Positions 54,283 to 63,430 of a stretch of 64,000 nt of DNA are shown here, in pieces. The first letter of the stretch is position 1, and every line of letters starts with the position of its first letter. Where the stretch lies: positions 62,001 through 126,000 of the forward strand of contig CAZZZL010000007.1 in NCBI GenBank assembly GCA_964658655.1, in the 5' to 3' direction. The DNA comes from G963692885 sp964658655 (GTDB lineage Bacteria > Acidobacteriota > Terriglobia > Terriglobales > Acidobacteriaceae). The notes beneath the pieces were generated by a model. It was not told the origin of the DNA. It was given only the letters and a program-made list of their open reading frames with translations, and did not search any database. The translations under genes were made by a program, and so were the position numbers.

Positions 54283-55068
54283 TTAAACGGCTACGACTTC
54301 GACACCGATCTGTCTGAACTTGGCTACCATCTCGTCCGAGACTCCATCATCCGTGATCAGCATGTTCACCCTCTTCGCCGGGCAAATCACTGCCGGACTT
54401 ACCATCCCGACTTTGCTTGAATCTGCCAGCACCACCACTTGCCTGGACTGATCGGCCATCGCACGGAAGACCGCGGCTTCATCCGGCTCGATCGTGGTTG
54501 CACCGCGCTCTGCATCAATGCCGCAGACGCCGATGAATACCCGGTCCATCACCAGCAGCTTGAGCGACTCGCTTGCCGCCGAACCGATCAGCGAGAATGC
54601 TCCCGCCCAGCGCATACTGCCGCCAGTCATGTTCACGGCAAGGCCGGCGCTTGCGCTCAATTCCATGCCGATATTAACGGCATTCGTCACCACCCGCAGG
54701 TTGCTTCGCGAGCGCAGGCAGCGGGCAAGCTGCGTAGTGGTTGTGCCTGCCGTCAGGCCAATTGTCTCACCGTCGTCGATCATCGCCGCAGCCGCCATCC
54801 CGATGCGCTGCTTCTCCTGAGCAAAGCGATCTTCACGAATCTGGAACGAAGCATCGAAACGGAACGGCTCATACACTGCCTGCTCCGCCAGCAACGCGCC
54901 ACCATGTGTGCGATGCACAAGTCCGCGCTCCTCAAGTCTCATCAGGTCGCGCCGAACACTCGCAGGAGAGGTCCCGAAAACTCCTGTCAAATCCTCGATG
55001 GATGTTTTGCCATCACGCAGCAGCAGCCGCAGAATCTCTTTCGCCCGCCGGTCTGTCTTCGAGGACAT
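54283..55068 (-). CDS. DeoR-family transcriptional repressor
   Basis: This 261-residue regulator has an N-terminal DeoR helix-turn-helix (about 8-60: SIEDLTGVFGTSPASVRRDLMRLEERGLVHRTHGGALL, in part) and a C-terminal sugar-phosphate-sensing domain with GLTAGTTTTQLAR near 104-116 and VFIGVCGID near 175. Such proteins are relieved by a phosphorylated sugar, so a product of the neighbouring kinase is a natural inducer. It sits 12 bases downstream of cutC on the same strand. Confidence 0.93.
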   Translation of the reverse strand: MSSKTDRRAKEILRLLLRDGKTSIEDLTGVFGTSPASVRRDLMRLEERGLVHRTHGGALLAEQAVYEPFRFDASFQIREDRFAQEKQRIGMAAAAMIDDGETIGLTAGTTTTQLARCLRSRSNLRVVTNAVNIGMELSASAGLAVNMTGGSMRWAGAFSLIGSAASESLKLLVMDRVFIGVCGIDAERGATTIEPDEAAVFRAMADQSRQVVVLADSSKVGMVSPAVICPAKRVNMLITDDGVSDEMVAKFRQIGVEVVAV

Positions 55069-55079
55069 CAGCCCTTACC

Positions 55080-55835
55080 TCAATCCGCAGTTGGAATAGT
55101 CTGGCCCTGCAACGCATGACCCAGGGCTCTTACGTCTTCTGCCAACACTTCATATCGTGCAAACTCATCGGCGCCTTCATCGCCCAGATGCAGTCCGGGT
55201 TTCCGATACGTAACCGGACTTGCCGTCTTGCGTCGCAGGGACGCATGAAATTCGGTGGCGCCCGTCTTCTGCGCGACCTCTGCAATATTGCTTTCGCGAA
55301 TGCGCCCGCAGACCATCACCTGGATACGTTTATGTGCCTGCCTCACCAGGCTCCTGATATGTTCGGAGGCCTCCATGGCCGTCTGCATACCGCCGGAGGT
55401 CAGCACACGTTCGGCCCCGGTCGCAACTACCTGTTCGAGGGCCTCTTCCATATTCGGCGTCCAGTCAATGGCGCGGTGAAACGTCACTCCCATCGGGTGC
55501 GCCAGTTCTACCAGGTCCCTGGTTCGCTCCACATCGATGCGCCCATCTTTATGGAGAAGGCCCAGGACGACTCCATCCACACCCTGCATTTTTGCTTCTT
55601 TTAGATCTCTGCGCATGATGCGGTATTCATCCGCCGTATAGAAAAAGTCGCCGGCTCGGGGACGGACCATCGCATAAATGGGAATAGTCAACGCATCCCT
55701 TACTGCGCTGATCAAGCCCGCACTCGGTGTCGTACCGCCCTCGGAAAGAGCCGCACACAATTCAACCCGCTGCGCTCCGCCACTCTCCGCAGCCTTCGCG
55801 GATGCGAGCGACTCGACACAGATTTCAAGGATCAT
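55080..55835 (-). CDS. cutC: CutC family TIM-barrel protein
   Basis: The 251-residue product matches the CutC family across its length: ILEICVESLASA, GGAQRVELCAALSEGG and PIYAMVRPRAGDF near the N-terminus, then GVVLGLLHKDGRID and LTSGGMQTA. CutC was named for copper tolerance, but a metal role is poorly supported in many bacteria and genes of this family often lie among sugar genes. Here it sits upstream of the DeoR gene in a glycan locus. I chose the ATG at 55835, preceded by GGAAAGA; the frame extends to 55868 with another ATG at 55847. Confidence 0.92.
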   Translation of the reverse strand: MILEICVESLASAKAAESGGAQRVELCAALSEGGTTPSAGLISAVRDALTIPIYAMVRPRAGDFFYTADEYRIMRRDLKEAKMQGVDGVVLGLLHKDGRIDVERTRDLVELAHPMGVTFHRAIDWTPNMEEALEQVVATGAERVLTSGGMQTAMEASEHIRSLVRQAHKRIQVMVCGRIRESNIAEVAQKTGATEFHASLRRKTASPVTYRKPGLHLGDEGADEFARYEVLAEDVRALGHALQGQTIPTAD

Positions 55836-55887
55836 TCGTCTTTCCATCCAGATCAGTGCCGCAACCAAAATACATCACAATCACAAA

Positions 55888-55942
55888 CTAAAAAAAATTA
55901 TGCGTGGATGCTTGCAGCATGCCGCCTGCAAACATCCACGCA
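55888..55942 (-). terminator. Rho-independent terminator of the TonB-dependent receptor gene
   Basis: Ten-base arms TGCGTGGATG (55901-55910) and CATCCACGCA (55933-55942) pair perfectly. An inner TTGCAG/CTGCAA pairing extends the stem, and on the minus strand the hairpin is followed by a run of eight T at 55890-55897. It begins seven bases after the receptor stop codon, the best terminator in the window. Confidence 0.9.
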
Positions 55943-55948
55943 ACTAGT

Positions 55949-58900
55949 CTAGAACGAGTAGCGAGCCGAGAACTGCAAGTGACGCTCCTGCGACCGGATA
56001 CTATTCTGGCTGCCAATCTGCCCGAAGGTGCCGTCCGTAATCCCGGTATCAGGATTGCCATAGCTGACGATGTTCATTGCGTTAAACGCGTCGAAACGGA
56101 AACCGATCGACTGCTCGCGCACGATATGGAAATCCTTGAACGCGGAAGCATCCACGTTCAAATATCCCGGACCGCGCACGGCGCCATTGCGTGAGGAACC
56201 GAAAGCGTTACTCGCTGGCACACCGAACGCGCAGAGACCGTTATCAACGCCGGCCGCCGTGCAGGGTACAGCAGATGGATCCGTACCGAACCAGTGATTG
56301 ATATCGCGGTGAACAATCTTCAATTTCCTATACTGGTTCGGCCGAGATATTCCGTAACTATTCGAGTTATTGCCCGGTCCTGTAAGGGTCTCAGGAAAAC
56401 CCGAATAACCTACACCGGCGACGGCAACCTTCCAGCCACCGATCACCTCATCAACCACTCGGTTGACACCAGAGAAATATTCTTGTCCGCGACCGACAGG
56501 TAGCGCGTACACGCCGGTACCAGAAACGTTGTGGCGAACATCGTAGCCTGCAGGACCATAATCCGCCGCACTGTCATAGTAGTTCTGAAATGCGCCGCTA
56601 TACCCGCTTACGTTCAGTCCGTAGTTACCCAGGCTATTCGTCATGGCGCGGCCGTAAGTGTAGTTCAAAGTAAATTCAAGACCGTGATTGAGCCGTTGCC
56701 GCAGTGTAGACTCCATCGCATTGAAGTTCATCATCGCGCGTGACTCTGTAATCAGCAGTCCAGTCGCGCCAAGACCAAGGTTGGCATTGTTGTAAAACGG
56801 CGCAGTCGTCTGGTCGCCGTTTACCAGGTACTGGTTTACGTTGCCATAGTCTTCGATATGTTGCCCCTGCTCGCCCAGGTACCCGACCTGCAGCGAAGTG
56901 GAGCGAGTCAGCGCGTACTCCGTCGTCAGGCTCCATTCCTGAACATACGCTGGCTTGATGTTCTGCGGGTAGACGTTGTACGAAGACCCGTTGAAGTTAA
57001 TGTCGCTGCTCGTTGCGCTGAATCCGTCCTCGATCGTGCGGGGTGCGCCACCGCTGGTTGTCGTTGGCGTGAGCGGCTTGATATCCACTGCCTGGATGAA
57101 CGGAGTGATCGAAGTCAACCGCTGGTTTCCCGCATTGCCCTCGAAGAAGCTCGTCGCCCCGTAGCCGCCTCTTACCACGAAGCGATCGTTCACCTGGTAG
57201 GCAAAACCGAGTCGCGGCATGATCTGGGCGTAGTTCGGCTGGTAGCAGGCAGAGTTGCTGCAAACACCCGAACCCGCTGGCGCCCCTGCCGGGACACTGT
57301 GGGCATACACAACCTGTCCGGTCCCGAGCAGTATATTGCCGGTCTTGTTGTTCGCTTCTACCCACGGCTGATCGTATTCGTAGCGAACGCCGAAGTTGAG
57401 CGTCAGGTTGGGCATGACCTTGTAGTCATCCTGCACAAAACCGGCCGCCCTCCATTGCCGCTGGCCAACCAATGTGCCGGACGTCGTGATCGCTGCTTCG
57501 CTCACGCGATCCAATACAAAATCGGCACCCGAGTATCCGACGCCCGCTTTCAAATTAGGATTACTGGTGTAAGAGCCGTTGTAATTAAAGGTTCCAAGGT
57601 ACCCCTGGTTATTGCCCGTCGTGTAGTCATTCTGGTAGCGGACGGCTTGCACTCCCATACTCAGCAGATGATTGCCCTTCTGCCACGTCAGGTTGTCGAT
57701 ATAGCTGAAGGTGTTATCGATGAGGCTCTGATTATCGCCCGTGGTGCCGACGTCACTCAGGCCACTGCCCAGTCCCTGGTTCGAGAAACCAACATAAGCC
57801 TGCGTGCCGAACGGTATGCCGACCTTCGCGTTGCCCTTCAGTCCAAATAATCCGGTCGGATCAGTCGGCACAGCCTTGTTCCACGTTGTACGAGTGAAGC
57901 CGACACGCGCAGAGTTGATAATCGCCGGAGAAAAAATATGCACCCAGTTCAAGCCACCCAGGATGGTCGGATAAAGGTTCGTCGAAGGAAAGCTGATAGG
58001 AAGGACGGCAACACTTCCGTCGTAAGCGGTGGACATCGAGTAGAAGCCGGTGATCTTATCAGCCGCTCGTGGATCGAACTCAACCTTCACATCGCCCTGG
58101 TTATTCGCGCTGAAGTTGCGGTTCGGTGCCTGGTAGTTACTGTTGATGATCCCGTCGGTCGGTGTCGCGTTGGGCAATGGGTAAAGGCTCGGATTGGCGA
58201 ACAGGAATTTTGCCACAGGGTTAGTGGGCAGGCCAACATTGTTATTCTTGTAGATCGCAAAATGATTCTGCGAATCGTAGAGCTGGATTGGTGTGGTTTC
58301 AGCGCCGGAAAGCAACACGGAGAAGTCGCCGTTGCGCATGGCGGAGGTGAAGACGCTCGCCGTGCCGATACCGCCCTTGTGATAACGCGAGCCAAGGTAA
58401 TCGACGAAGAAGAACAACTTGTCTTTCTTGATCGGACCACCAAACGTTCCTCCAAACTGCGCCTGCGAAAACGGATTAATCGCAATTTTCGGAGTCGAGT
58501 TGTTGTTCGTCCAGGAGTTCGCATTGTAATTCGCGTTCTGCTCGTAGCCGTAGACCGATCCGTGGAAGCTGTTCGTACCACTCTTCAATACGCTGACAAC
58601 TCCACCGCCATTGACGTTGCCGTAATCGGCCGGGGAGTTTGCGCTCAGTACCTTGATCTCCTGCAGGGATTCCGGCGCAGGAGTGTATGCGATCAGGTTG
58701 TTCTGCGTCTCGTTCATATCGATGCCGTCCAGCGTGTAATTGTTGGACTGTGCACGATTGCCATTCATGTTCGGTGTATCGGTAAAATAGGTGCTTCGCT
58801 CCGTGCTCTGCGTGCCGGATGTTCCGGCCGTATCAACGGAACCCGGAACATACAGTGTCAGCGCAGAGAAATCGAGTCCATTCAGCGGCACGTTTGCAAT

Positions 58901-59332
58901 GGCGTTCGATGTAAACGTCGTGCCGAGGTTCGCATTCTCTGTGTTCAAAATCGGCGGTGCAGTTGTAACGTCGACGGTGGTTGACGCATTCCCGACCGTC
59001 AATTTCACGTTGAAGTTGGCAATCTGCAAAACTTCCAGGCTGAATGGCGGCAATGTCTCTTTATTAAACCCGTTTGCTTCGATGGAAACCTGGTAGCGGC
59101 CGATGGGCAGAAACTGGATGCGATAAGCGCCACTCGCATTCGTGGTCACTTGCGAATCGACGCCCGTATCTAGATCATGCGCAACGACGGTAGCGCCGGC
59201 GATCACGGCGCCGCTTGCGTCGGTTACGGAGCCAGTTACGGAACCGGTGACAGTTTGCGCCACCAGTGCCGAGGTGCTCAGCACGGTCGCCATCATACAA
59301 AGGGAAATACGGTGCATCGAATTCAGCTTCAT
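55949..59332 (-). CDS. TonB-dependent outer-membrane receptor, Oar-like, with carboxypeptidase-regulatory domain
   Basis: This 1127-residue outer-membrane protein has a signal peptide (about 1-25, ending LVA-QTV), an N-terminal carboxypeptidase regulatory-like domain (about 26-105, with SGAVIAGATVVAHD), a plug domain (about 115-260, with NNYTLDGIDMNE) and a long beta-barrel ending in RHLQFSARYSF, with the terminal aromatic residue. Such receptors are strongly expanded in Acidobacteriota and probably import glycan fragments; the ligand is unknown. The frame reaches 59443, but the ATG at 59332 with GAGG upstream begins the signal peptide. A strong terminator follows the gene. Confidence 0.93.
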   Translation of the reverse strand: MKLNSMHRISLCMMATVLSTSALVAQTVTGSVTGSVTDASGAVIAGATVVAHDLDTGVDSQVTTNASGAYRIQFLPIGRYQVSIEANGFNKETLPPFSLEVLQIANFNVKLTVGNASTTVDVTTAPPILNTENANLGTTFTSNAIANVPLNGLDFSALTLYVPGSVDTAGTSGTQSTERSTYFTDTPNMNGNRAQSNNYTLDGIDMNETQNNLIAYTPAPESLQEIKVLSANSPADYGNVNGGGVVSVLKSGTNSFHGSVYGYEQNANYNANSWTNNNSTPKIAINPFSQAQFGGTFGGPIKKDKLFFFVDYLGSRYHKGGIGTASVFTSAMRNGDFSVLLSGAETTPIQLYDSQNHFAIYKNNNVGLPTNPVAKFLFANPSLYPLPNATPTDGIINSNYQAPNRNFSANNQGDVKVEFDPRAADKITGFYSMSTAYDGSVAVLPISFPSTNLYPTILGGLNWVHIFSPAIINSARVGFTRTTWNKAVPTDPTGLFGLKGNAKVGIPFGTQAYVGFSNQGLGSGLSDVGTTGDNQSLIDNTFSYIDNLTWQKGNHLLSMGVQAVRYQNDYTTGNNQGYLGTFNYNGSYTSNPNLKAGVGYSGADFVLDRVSEAAITTSGTLVGQRQWRAAGFVQDDYKVMPNLTLNFGVRYEYDQPWVEANNKTGNILLGTGQVVYAHSVPAGAPAGSGVCSNSACYQPNYAQIMPRLGFAYQVNDRFVVRGGYGATSFFEGNAGNQRLTSITPFIQAVDIKPLTPTTTSGGAPRTIEDGFSATSSDINFNGSSYNVYPQNIKPAYVQEWSLTTEYALTRSTSLQVGYLGEQGQHIEDYGNVNQYLVNGDQTTAPFYNNANLGLGATGLLITESRAMMNFNAMESTLRQRLNHGLEFTLNYTYGRAMTNSLGNYGLNVSGYSGAFQNYYDSAADYGPAGYDVRHNVSGTGVYALPVGRGQEYFSGVNRVVDEVIGGWKVAVAGVGYSGFPETLTGPGNNSNSYGISRPNQYRKLKIVHRDINHWFGTDPSAVPCTAAGVDNGLCAFGVPASNAFGSSRNGAVRGPGYLNVDASAFKDFHIVREQSIGFRFDAFNAMNIVSYGNPDTGITDGTFGQIGSQNSIRSQERHLQFSARYSF

Positions 59333-59635
59333 CCAATCCTCGCTTGACCCAGGCTCGCAGGGACACAACTCCGCGTAGCTCGCAGTCGCCTGTTCCCTGT
59401 CAGCTAAATATCCAGCCACCTGACCAAAGAACGCATGCATCACACTAGGACAAAATGAAGAGATTTGCCAGAAAAATGATCAATAACTCTCAAAACATGG
59501 CATTACTATCGATTCTCCTCGATTTTTCAGCCAAGCTTGAAGATTTGATGCATATACGAGAATTGACACCGTGGCTGCTTAAAATTCGCTACCTCGCATG
59601 GAAAGCTGGCGTGCCAGAAGCTTTGGCGACGATTG

Positions 59636-61669
59636 TCACTTCAACGGCAGGCTGAGCACTGTGAAACTGGCATGCGTAAAGGTGTAGCGGAATTCCACTC
59701 CCGCCTTGACCTTCTCCACCTGCGGAGTGACCGCTTCAGGCTCTTCCTCATTGTTTACCGCGTAGAGATCGGGGCTGCTGAGGGTCTGCGCTTCCCCGAT
59801 GGTTCCATCAGGCAGACCAGGCAGATGCAGTGTGGCCGAAATGTCTTCAGACTGGCTGCGATTGACGACAAAAATGGTGATGGTATGCCCTTCCTTGCTG
59901 ATAGCCGCATCCACATCCAGATACGGCACGTCCGCGATATCCGGAATTCTGCTCGAGCCATTGTGAATCGAGTAGGAACCGCTGTCGACCTTCACCGGCA
60001 GCAGGCGATCAATAGGCGCGCTGGCAAACATCCCGAGCACGTATGAGGCAGGTGTGCGATAGACGACTCCGCGCTTTTTCCAGATGCCTCCAAATTCGAT
60101 AATGCCTGTCATGTCGGAAATCGGCACAAAGCTCGACGAGCGCATGAGCATATTCAAAGTGCCGGCAGTCGTCAGGGCACCTGCCAGGTTGTCATACATC
60201 GGAATATTGCTGGAATGCTCTCCACCCGGCACGTACAGCCACTCTGTAAAGGCAATCTTCATTGTGTCTTTTTGTGGTGTGCTCGCAATCTGGTCGCGCA
60301 TCATGGCCAGCCTGTGCTCCAGTCCCACGGGTAGCGCAAGGGTCGCGGCCGTAATGAACTCTTTCGATGGGTGCTTCAGCTCAACATCGGAAGTCGTCTC
60401 GACAAAGTGCGTCGACAGGTAGTCCGCCGTGCCCGCCGGGTTCGCCAGCTGCTTCGCGTTCCATTGCTCGAAGTGGTCAGGATCTTGCCCCGTCGCGATC
60501 AGCCTTGCCGTCGGATCCAGGGCGCGGATCGCCCTGCTGAATGCGAGTGTGCGGGGCGCTAGCTCGTCAATGGTCGGCCAGCCCGTATTCCACTCCCCCC
60601 AGAGTTCGTTGCCGAGCTCCCAAAGCAGGCCCGCATGCTTCGGCTGAAAATGGTCATCGACATAGCGAACCCACGCGGCGGCTTCGTCCGGCGTTCCGCT
60701 TCCGAGGTTAAGAGCAATCTGTGGTTCGGCGTGAATGAGTTCGCAGAAGCGAAGAAACTCGTCTGTCCCGAACGTGTTGTACTCCGGGATGCCCCATGCG
60801 ACATTCGGCATACTCACGCGCTTGTCGATGGGTCCAACGCCATCGCGCCAGTGGTAGCCGCTGGTAAAGTTACCGCCAAAGCGCACCACCGGTGTGTGCA
60901 TGGCCTGCGCCGCGCGGACCATGTCAGGGTCGAGTCCATCGATCGCATCCGACGGCATCAAAGACACCTGGTCGATCAGCACCCGCGCATCGCCCTTCAC
61001 CGCAATGCGAAATTCAGCCTGCTCGAGCGGTGCCAGGGCTTCATCCCGCAGCTCAAGCGTGAAGGAAATTTTCGTCCACGCTGCAGCACTTGCGTCGATC
61101 GCGGCGCTCGCCAGTTCAGCATGCGTTCCGTTGCGGCTCACCAGCGAAACCTTCATGTGTGTTCCACCGGAAAGGTGCCGCACATAGAGACTGCCCTTGT
61201 ACGTCAACGCCCGGTGGACAGGCAGGTAAACCCTCTGAACGATGCCTGTTTCCTGGCCTGCAACGCCCATCAACTCCAGTGAGCGCGAGGAGTTCGCTGC
61301 ATCACCGTAGTGGAGCTCGTAACGATTTCCCTGGTGCCCTTCAAGTGGCAGCCACGGGAGAGGCAGCCCCAGAGCAGAAGCCTGGATCAACTCCGGCTCA
61401 GCTCGAAGCATGGACTGAACATGCCCCGCATCCCACAACCCCGCCTCAAAGCTGGGATTCTCCAGCACCTCGGCCCACAAACCGTTGTAGGTCGAGTTAC
61501 CAATCGGCTCGAGGAACGACCCGAAAAGTGTTCGAGGAATCTCTTCCTTTGCGGGTCGGCTCAAGTCGATTTCAATGGAAGCGTCGCCCCTGACCGGTTT
61601 CACGGTCATCTGCGCAAGTGCGGAAATAGACAAACAAGCCGATGCTACGATTCCCAGCCAGATCTTCAT
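59636..61669 (-). CDS. Secreted GH51 alpha-L-arabinofuranosidase
   Basis: This enzyme releases L-arabinose from arabinan, arabinoxylan or arabinosylated glycoproteins. The 677-residue product has a signal peptide (about 1-19, ending ALA), an N-terminal domain with LFGSFLEPIGNSTYNGLW, a carbohydrate-binding-like insert (about 100-235) and the catalytic barrel. Acid/base Glu355 lies in GNELWGEW and the nucleophile Glu476 in FTEWLY. It precedes the receptor gene in the same direction after a 303-base gap to that gene's start, and is divergent from the isomerase-family gene. Confidence 0.93.
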   Translation of the reverse strand: MKIWLGIVASACLSISALAQMTVKPVRGDASIEIDLSRPAKEEIPRTLFGSFLEPIGNSTYNGLWAEVLENPSFEAGLWDAGHVQSMLRAEPELIQASALGLPLPWLPLEGHQGNRYELHYGDAANSSRSLELMGVAGQETGIVQRVYLPVHRALTYKGSLYVRHLSGGTHMKVSLVSRNGTHAELASAAIDASAAAWTKISFTLELRDEALAPLEQAEFRIAVKGDARVLIDQVSLMPSDAIDGLDPDMVRAAQAMHTPVVRFGGNFTSGYHWRDGVGPIDKRVSMPNVAWGIPEYNTFGTDEFLRFCELIHAEPQIALNLGSGTPDEAAAWVRYVDDHFQPKHAGLLWELGNELWGEWNTGWPTIDELAPRTLAFSRAIRALDPTARLIATGQDPDHFEQWNAKQLANPAGTADYLSTHFVETTSDVELKHPSKEFITAATLALPVGLEHRLAMMRDQIASTPQKDTMKIAFTEWLYVPGGEHSSNIPMYDNLAGALTTAGTLNMLMRSSSFVPISDMTGIIEFGGIWKKRGVVYRTPASYVLGMFASAPIDRLLPVKVDSGSYSIHNGSSRIPDIADVPYLDVDAAISKEGHTITIFVVNRSQSEDISATLHLPGLPDGTIGEAQTLSSPDLYAVNNEEEPEAVTPQVEKVKAGVEFRYTFTHASFTVLSLPLK

Positions 61670-61792
61670 CGCTTAGTTAGCCTCCGATTACTGCGTGAAT
61701 GCGCCAATTCTTTCCAATGGGTCTGAAGCATGTAACCTGTTTGGACATTTCCGAACAGCCGGGCACGTTGCCACTGTTCAACGCCACCAGCC

Positions 61793-63265
61793 ATGACATA
61801 TCGTTGCCAGGTGGATACCAAACCCTCCTTCGCTACCCTCCCGCCCCGGCATCGCATTGGCCTGTTCAGTATCGGATTGGATACCTACTGGGCGCAATTC
61901 GACGGCCTGCTCGCCCGTCTTGAAGGCTATAACAAGGAAGTAGCGCAGCGCCTGGAAGCATTGGGCGCAGACGTGGTCAACCTTGGCATGATCGACGACG
62001 CGGAGAAGGCTGTCGCCGCAGGCCACGCCTTTCGCCAGAACGATGTCGACCTGATCTTTCTACATGTTGCGACATACGCACTCTCATCGACGGTTCTACC
62101 AGTTGTGCGCCGCGCCGGCGTGCCGGTCATCCTGTTGAACCTGTCGCCGCTTGCCGCCATTGACTACGACGCCTTCAACCAGATGAAGGACCGCACTAAA
62201 ATGACCGGCGAGTGGCTTGCGTATTGCCAGTCCTGCTCGGTCCCGGAAATCTCGAATGTCTTTAGGCGCTGCGGTATTCCCTATCACCAGGTCACCGGCA
62301 TGATGGACCCATCCGACAGCGCATGGTCAGAGATCGCGGACTGGTATGCCGCGTCGGCCGTCGCCTATCAAATGGAGCATAACCGCCTAGGTGTGATGGG
62401 CCATTACTACAGCGGCATGCTCGACATTTATTCGGACCTCACGCTGCAATCATCCATCTTCGGCACCCACATAGAAATCGTCGAAGTCGATGAGCTTTCT
62501 TCTTTGCGCCGCGGGGTCTCGAGCTCCGGCATCGCCGAACGCGTGCGCGTTATGCGCCAGGCCTTCGATGTGCAGCCTGACTGCTCGCAGGACGAGTTGG
62601 AGCGTGCTGCACAGACCTCCGTCGCACTCGACCACCTGGTTGAAATACATCGCCTCGGCTCGCTTGCCTACTACTACATGGGTGTGGGCATTGCGGAAAA
62701 TGCGAACACTCTAAGCTCGATCATCGTCGGCAACAGCCTGCTGACTGGCCGTGGCATTCCTGTTGCGGGTGAGCTTGAAATCAAGAATGTCCAGGCGATG
62801 AAGATCCTCGACCTTTTCGGCGCGGGAGGTTCGTTTACCGAGTACTACGCCAATGACTTTAATGACGATGTCGTACTGATGGGGCACGACGGTCCCGGCC
62901 ATCTCGCCATCGCCGATGGCAAGCCCAAGCTTCGCGCTCTCGGCGTGTATCACGGCAAAGTCGGTCACGGGTTGTCGATCGAAATGTCAGTGAAACACGG
63001 GCCAGTCACCCTGCTCTCAATCGCTGAAGATGGCAAAGGCTCCCTCAAATTTGTTGTAGCGGAAGGCGAATCTGTAGCCGGCCCCATCCTCGAAATCGGC
63101 AACACAAACAGTCGCTATCGTTTCGCGATCGGCGCCCGCGGCTTTCTTCAGGCTTGGAATCACGAGGGTGCCGCACATCACTGCGCGATCGGCACAGGCA
63201 GTCAGGCGGGCAGGCTGTCAAAGCTCGCTTCCCTGCTTGGCATCGAATGTGTTCGCGTCTGTTAG
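61793..63265 (+). CDS. L-arabinose/L-fucose isomerase-family protein
   Basis: This 490-residue cytoplasmic protein matches the L-fucose/L-arabinose isomerase superfamily: HRIGLFSIGLDTYWAQFDG at the start, DLIFLHVATYALSSTVLP near 85-100 and RLGVMGHYYSGMLD in the middle. The C-terminal part keeps AGELEIKNVQAMKI and GHDGPGHLA, the area of metal-binding Glu and His residues. It is close to AraA but not clearly the same subgroup, so an AraA-like ketose/aldose isomerase with unknown sugar is the safe call. The gene is divergent from the GH51 gene. The chosen ATG at 61793 lacks a clear ribosome site. Confidence 0.82.
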   Translation: MTYRCQVDTKPSFATLPPRHRIGLFSIGLDTYWAQFDGLLARLEGYNKEVAQRLEALGADVVNLGMIDDAEKAVAAGHAFRQNDVDLIFLHVATYALSSTVLPVVRRAGVPVILLNLSPLAAIDYDAFNQMKDRTKMTGEWLAYCQSCSVPEISNVFRRCGIPYHQVTGMMDPSDSAWSEIADWYAASAVAYQMEHNRLGVMGHYYSGMLDIYSDLTLQSSIFGTHIEIVEVDELSSLRRGVSSSGIAERVRVMRQAFDVQPDCSQDELERAAQTSVALDHLVEIHRLGSLAYYYMGVGIAENANTLSSIIVGNSLLTGRGIPVAGELEIKNVQAMKILDLFGAGGSFTEYYANDFNDDVVLMGHDGPGHLAIADGKPKLRALGVYHGKVGHGLSIEMSVKHGPVTLLSIAEDGKGSLKFVVAEGESVAGPILEIGNTNSRYRFAIGARGFLQAWNHEGAAHHCAIGTGSQAGRLSKLASLLGIECVRVC

Positions 63266-63430
63266 TCTCCGGTCCTTCGGCAAAATCTGTACGTTCAAGG
63301 TGAGAGAGCGGCCGATTCTCGTCCCGATTTCGTGTAGGCTGAACTTTCCTGCAAAGGATGCCTCTTGCTGGCAGCCAGTTCACTGCAGGCGCGCTCACAA
63401 ACGATTCTTAGTGACCAGGAGAACCAGAGA

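Noticed and set aside
59455..59655. 66-residue plus-strand frame between the receptor and GH51 genes
   Set aside because: No ribosome site or family resemblance, and it overlaps the GH51 3' end.
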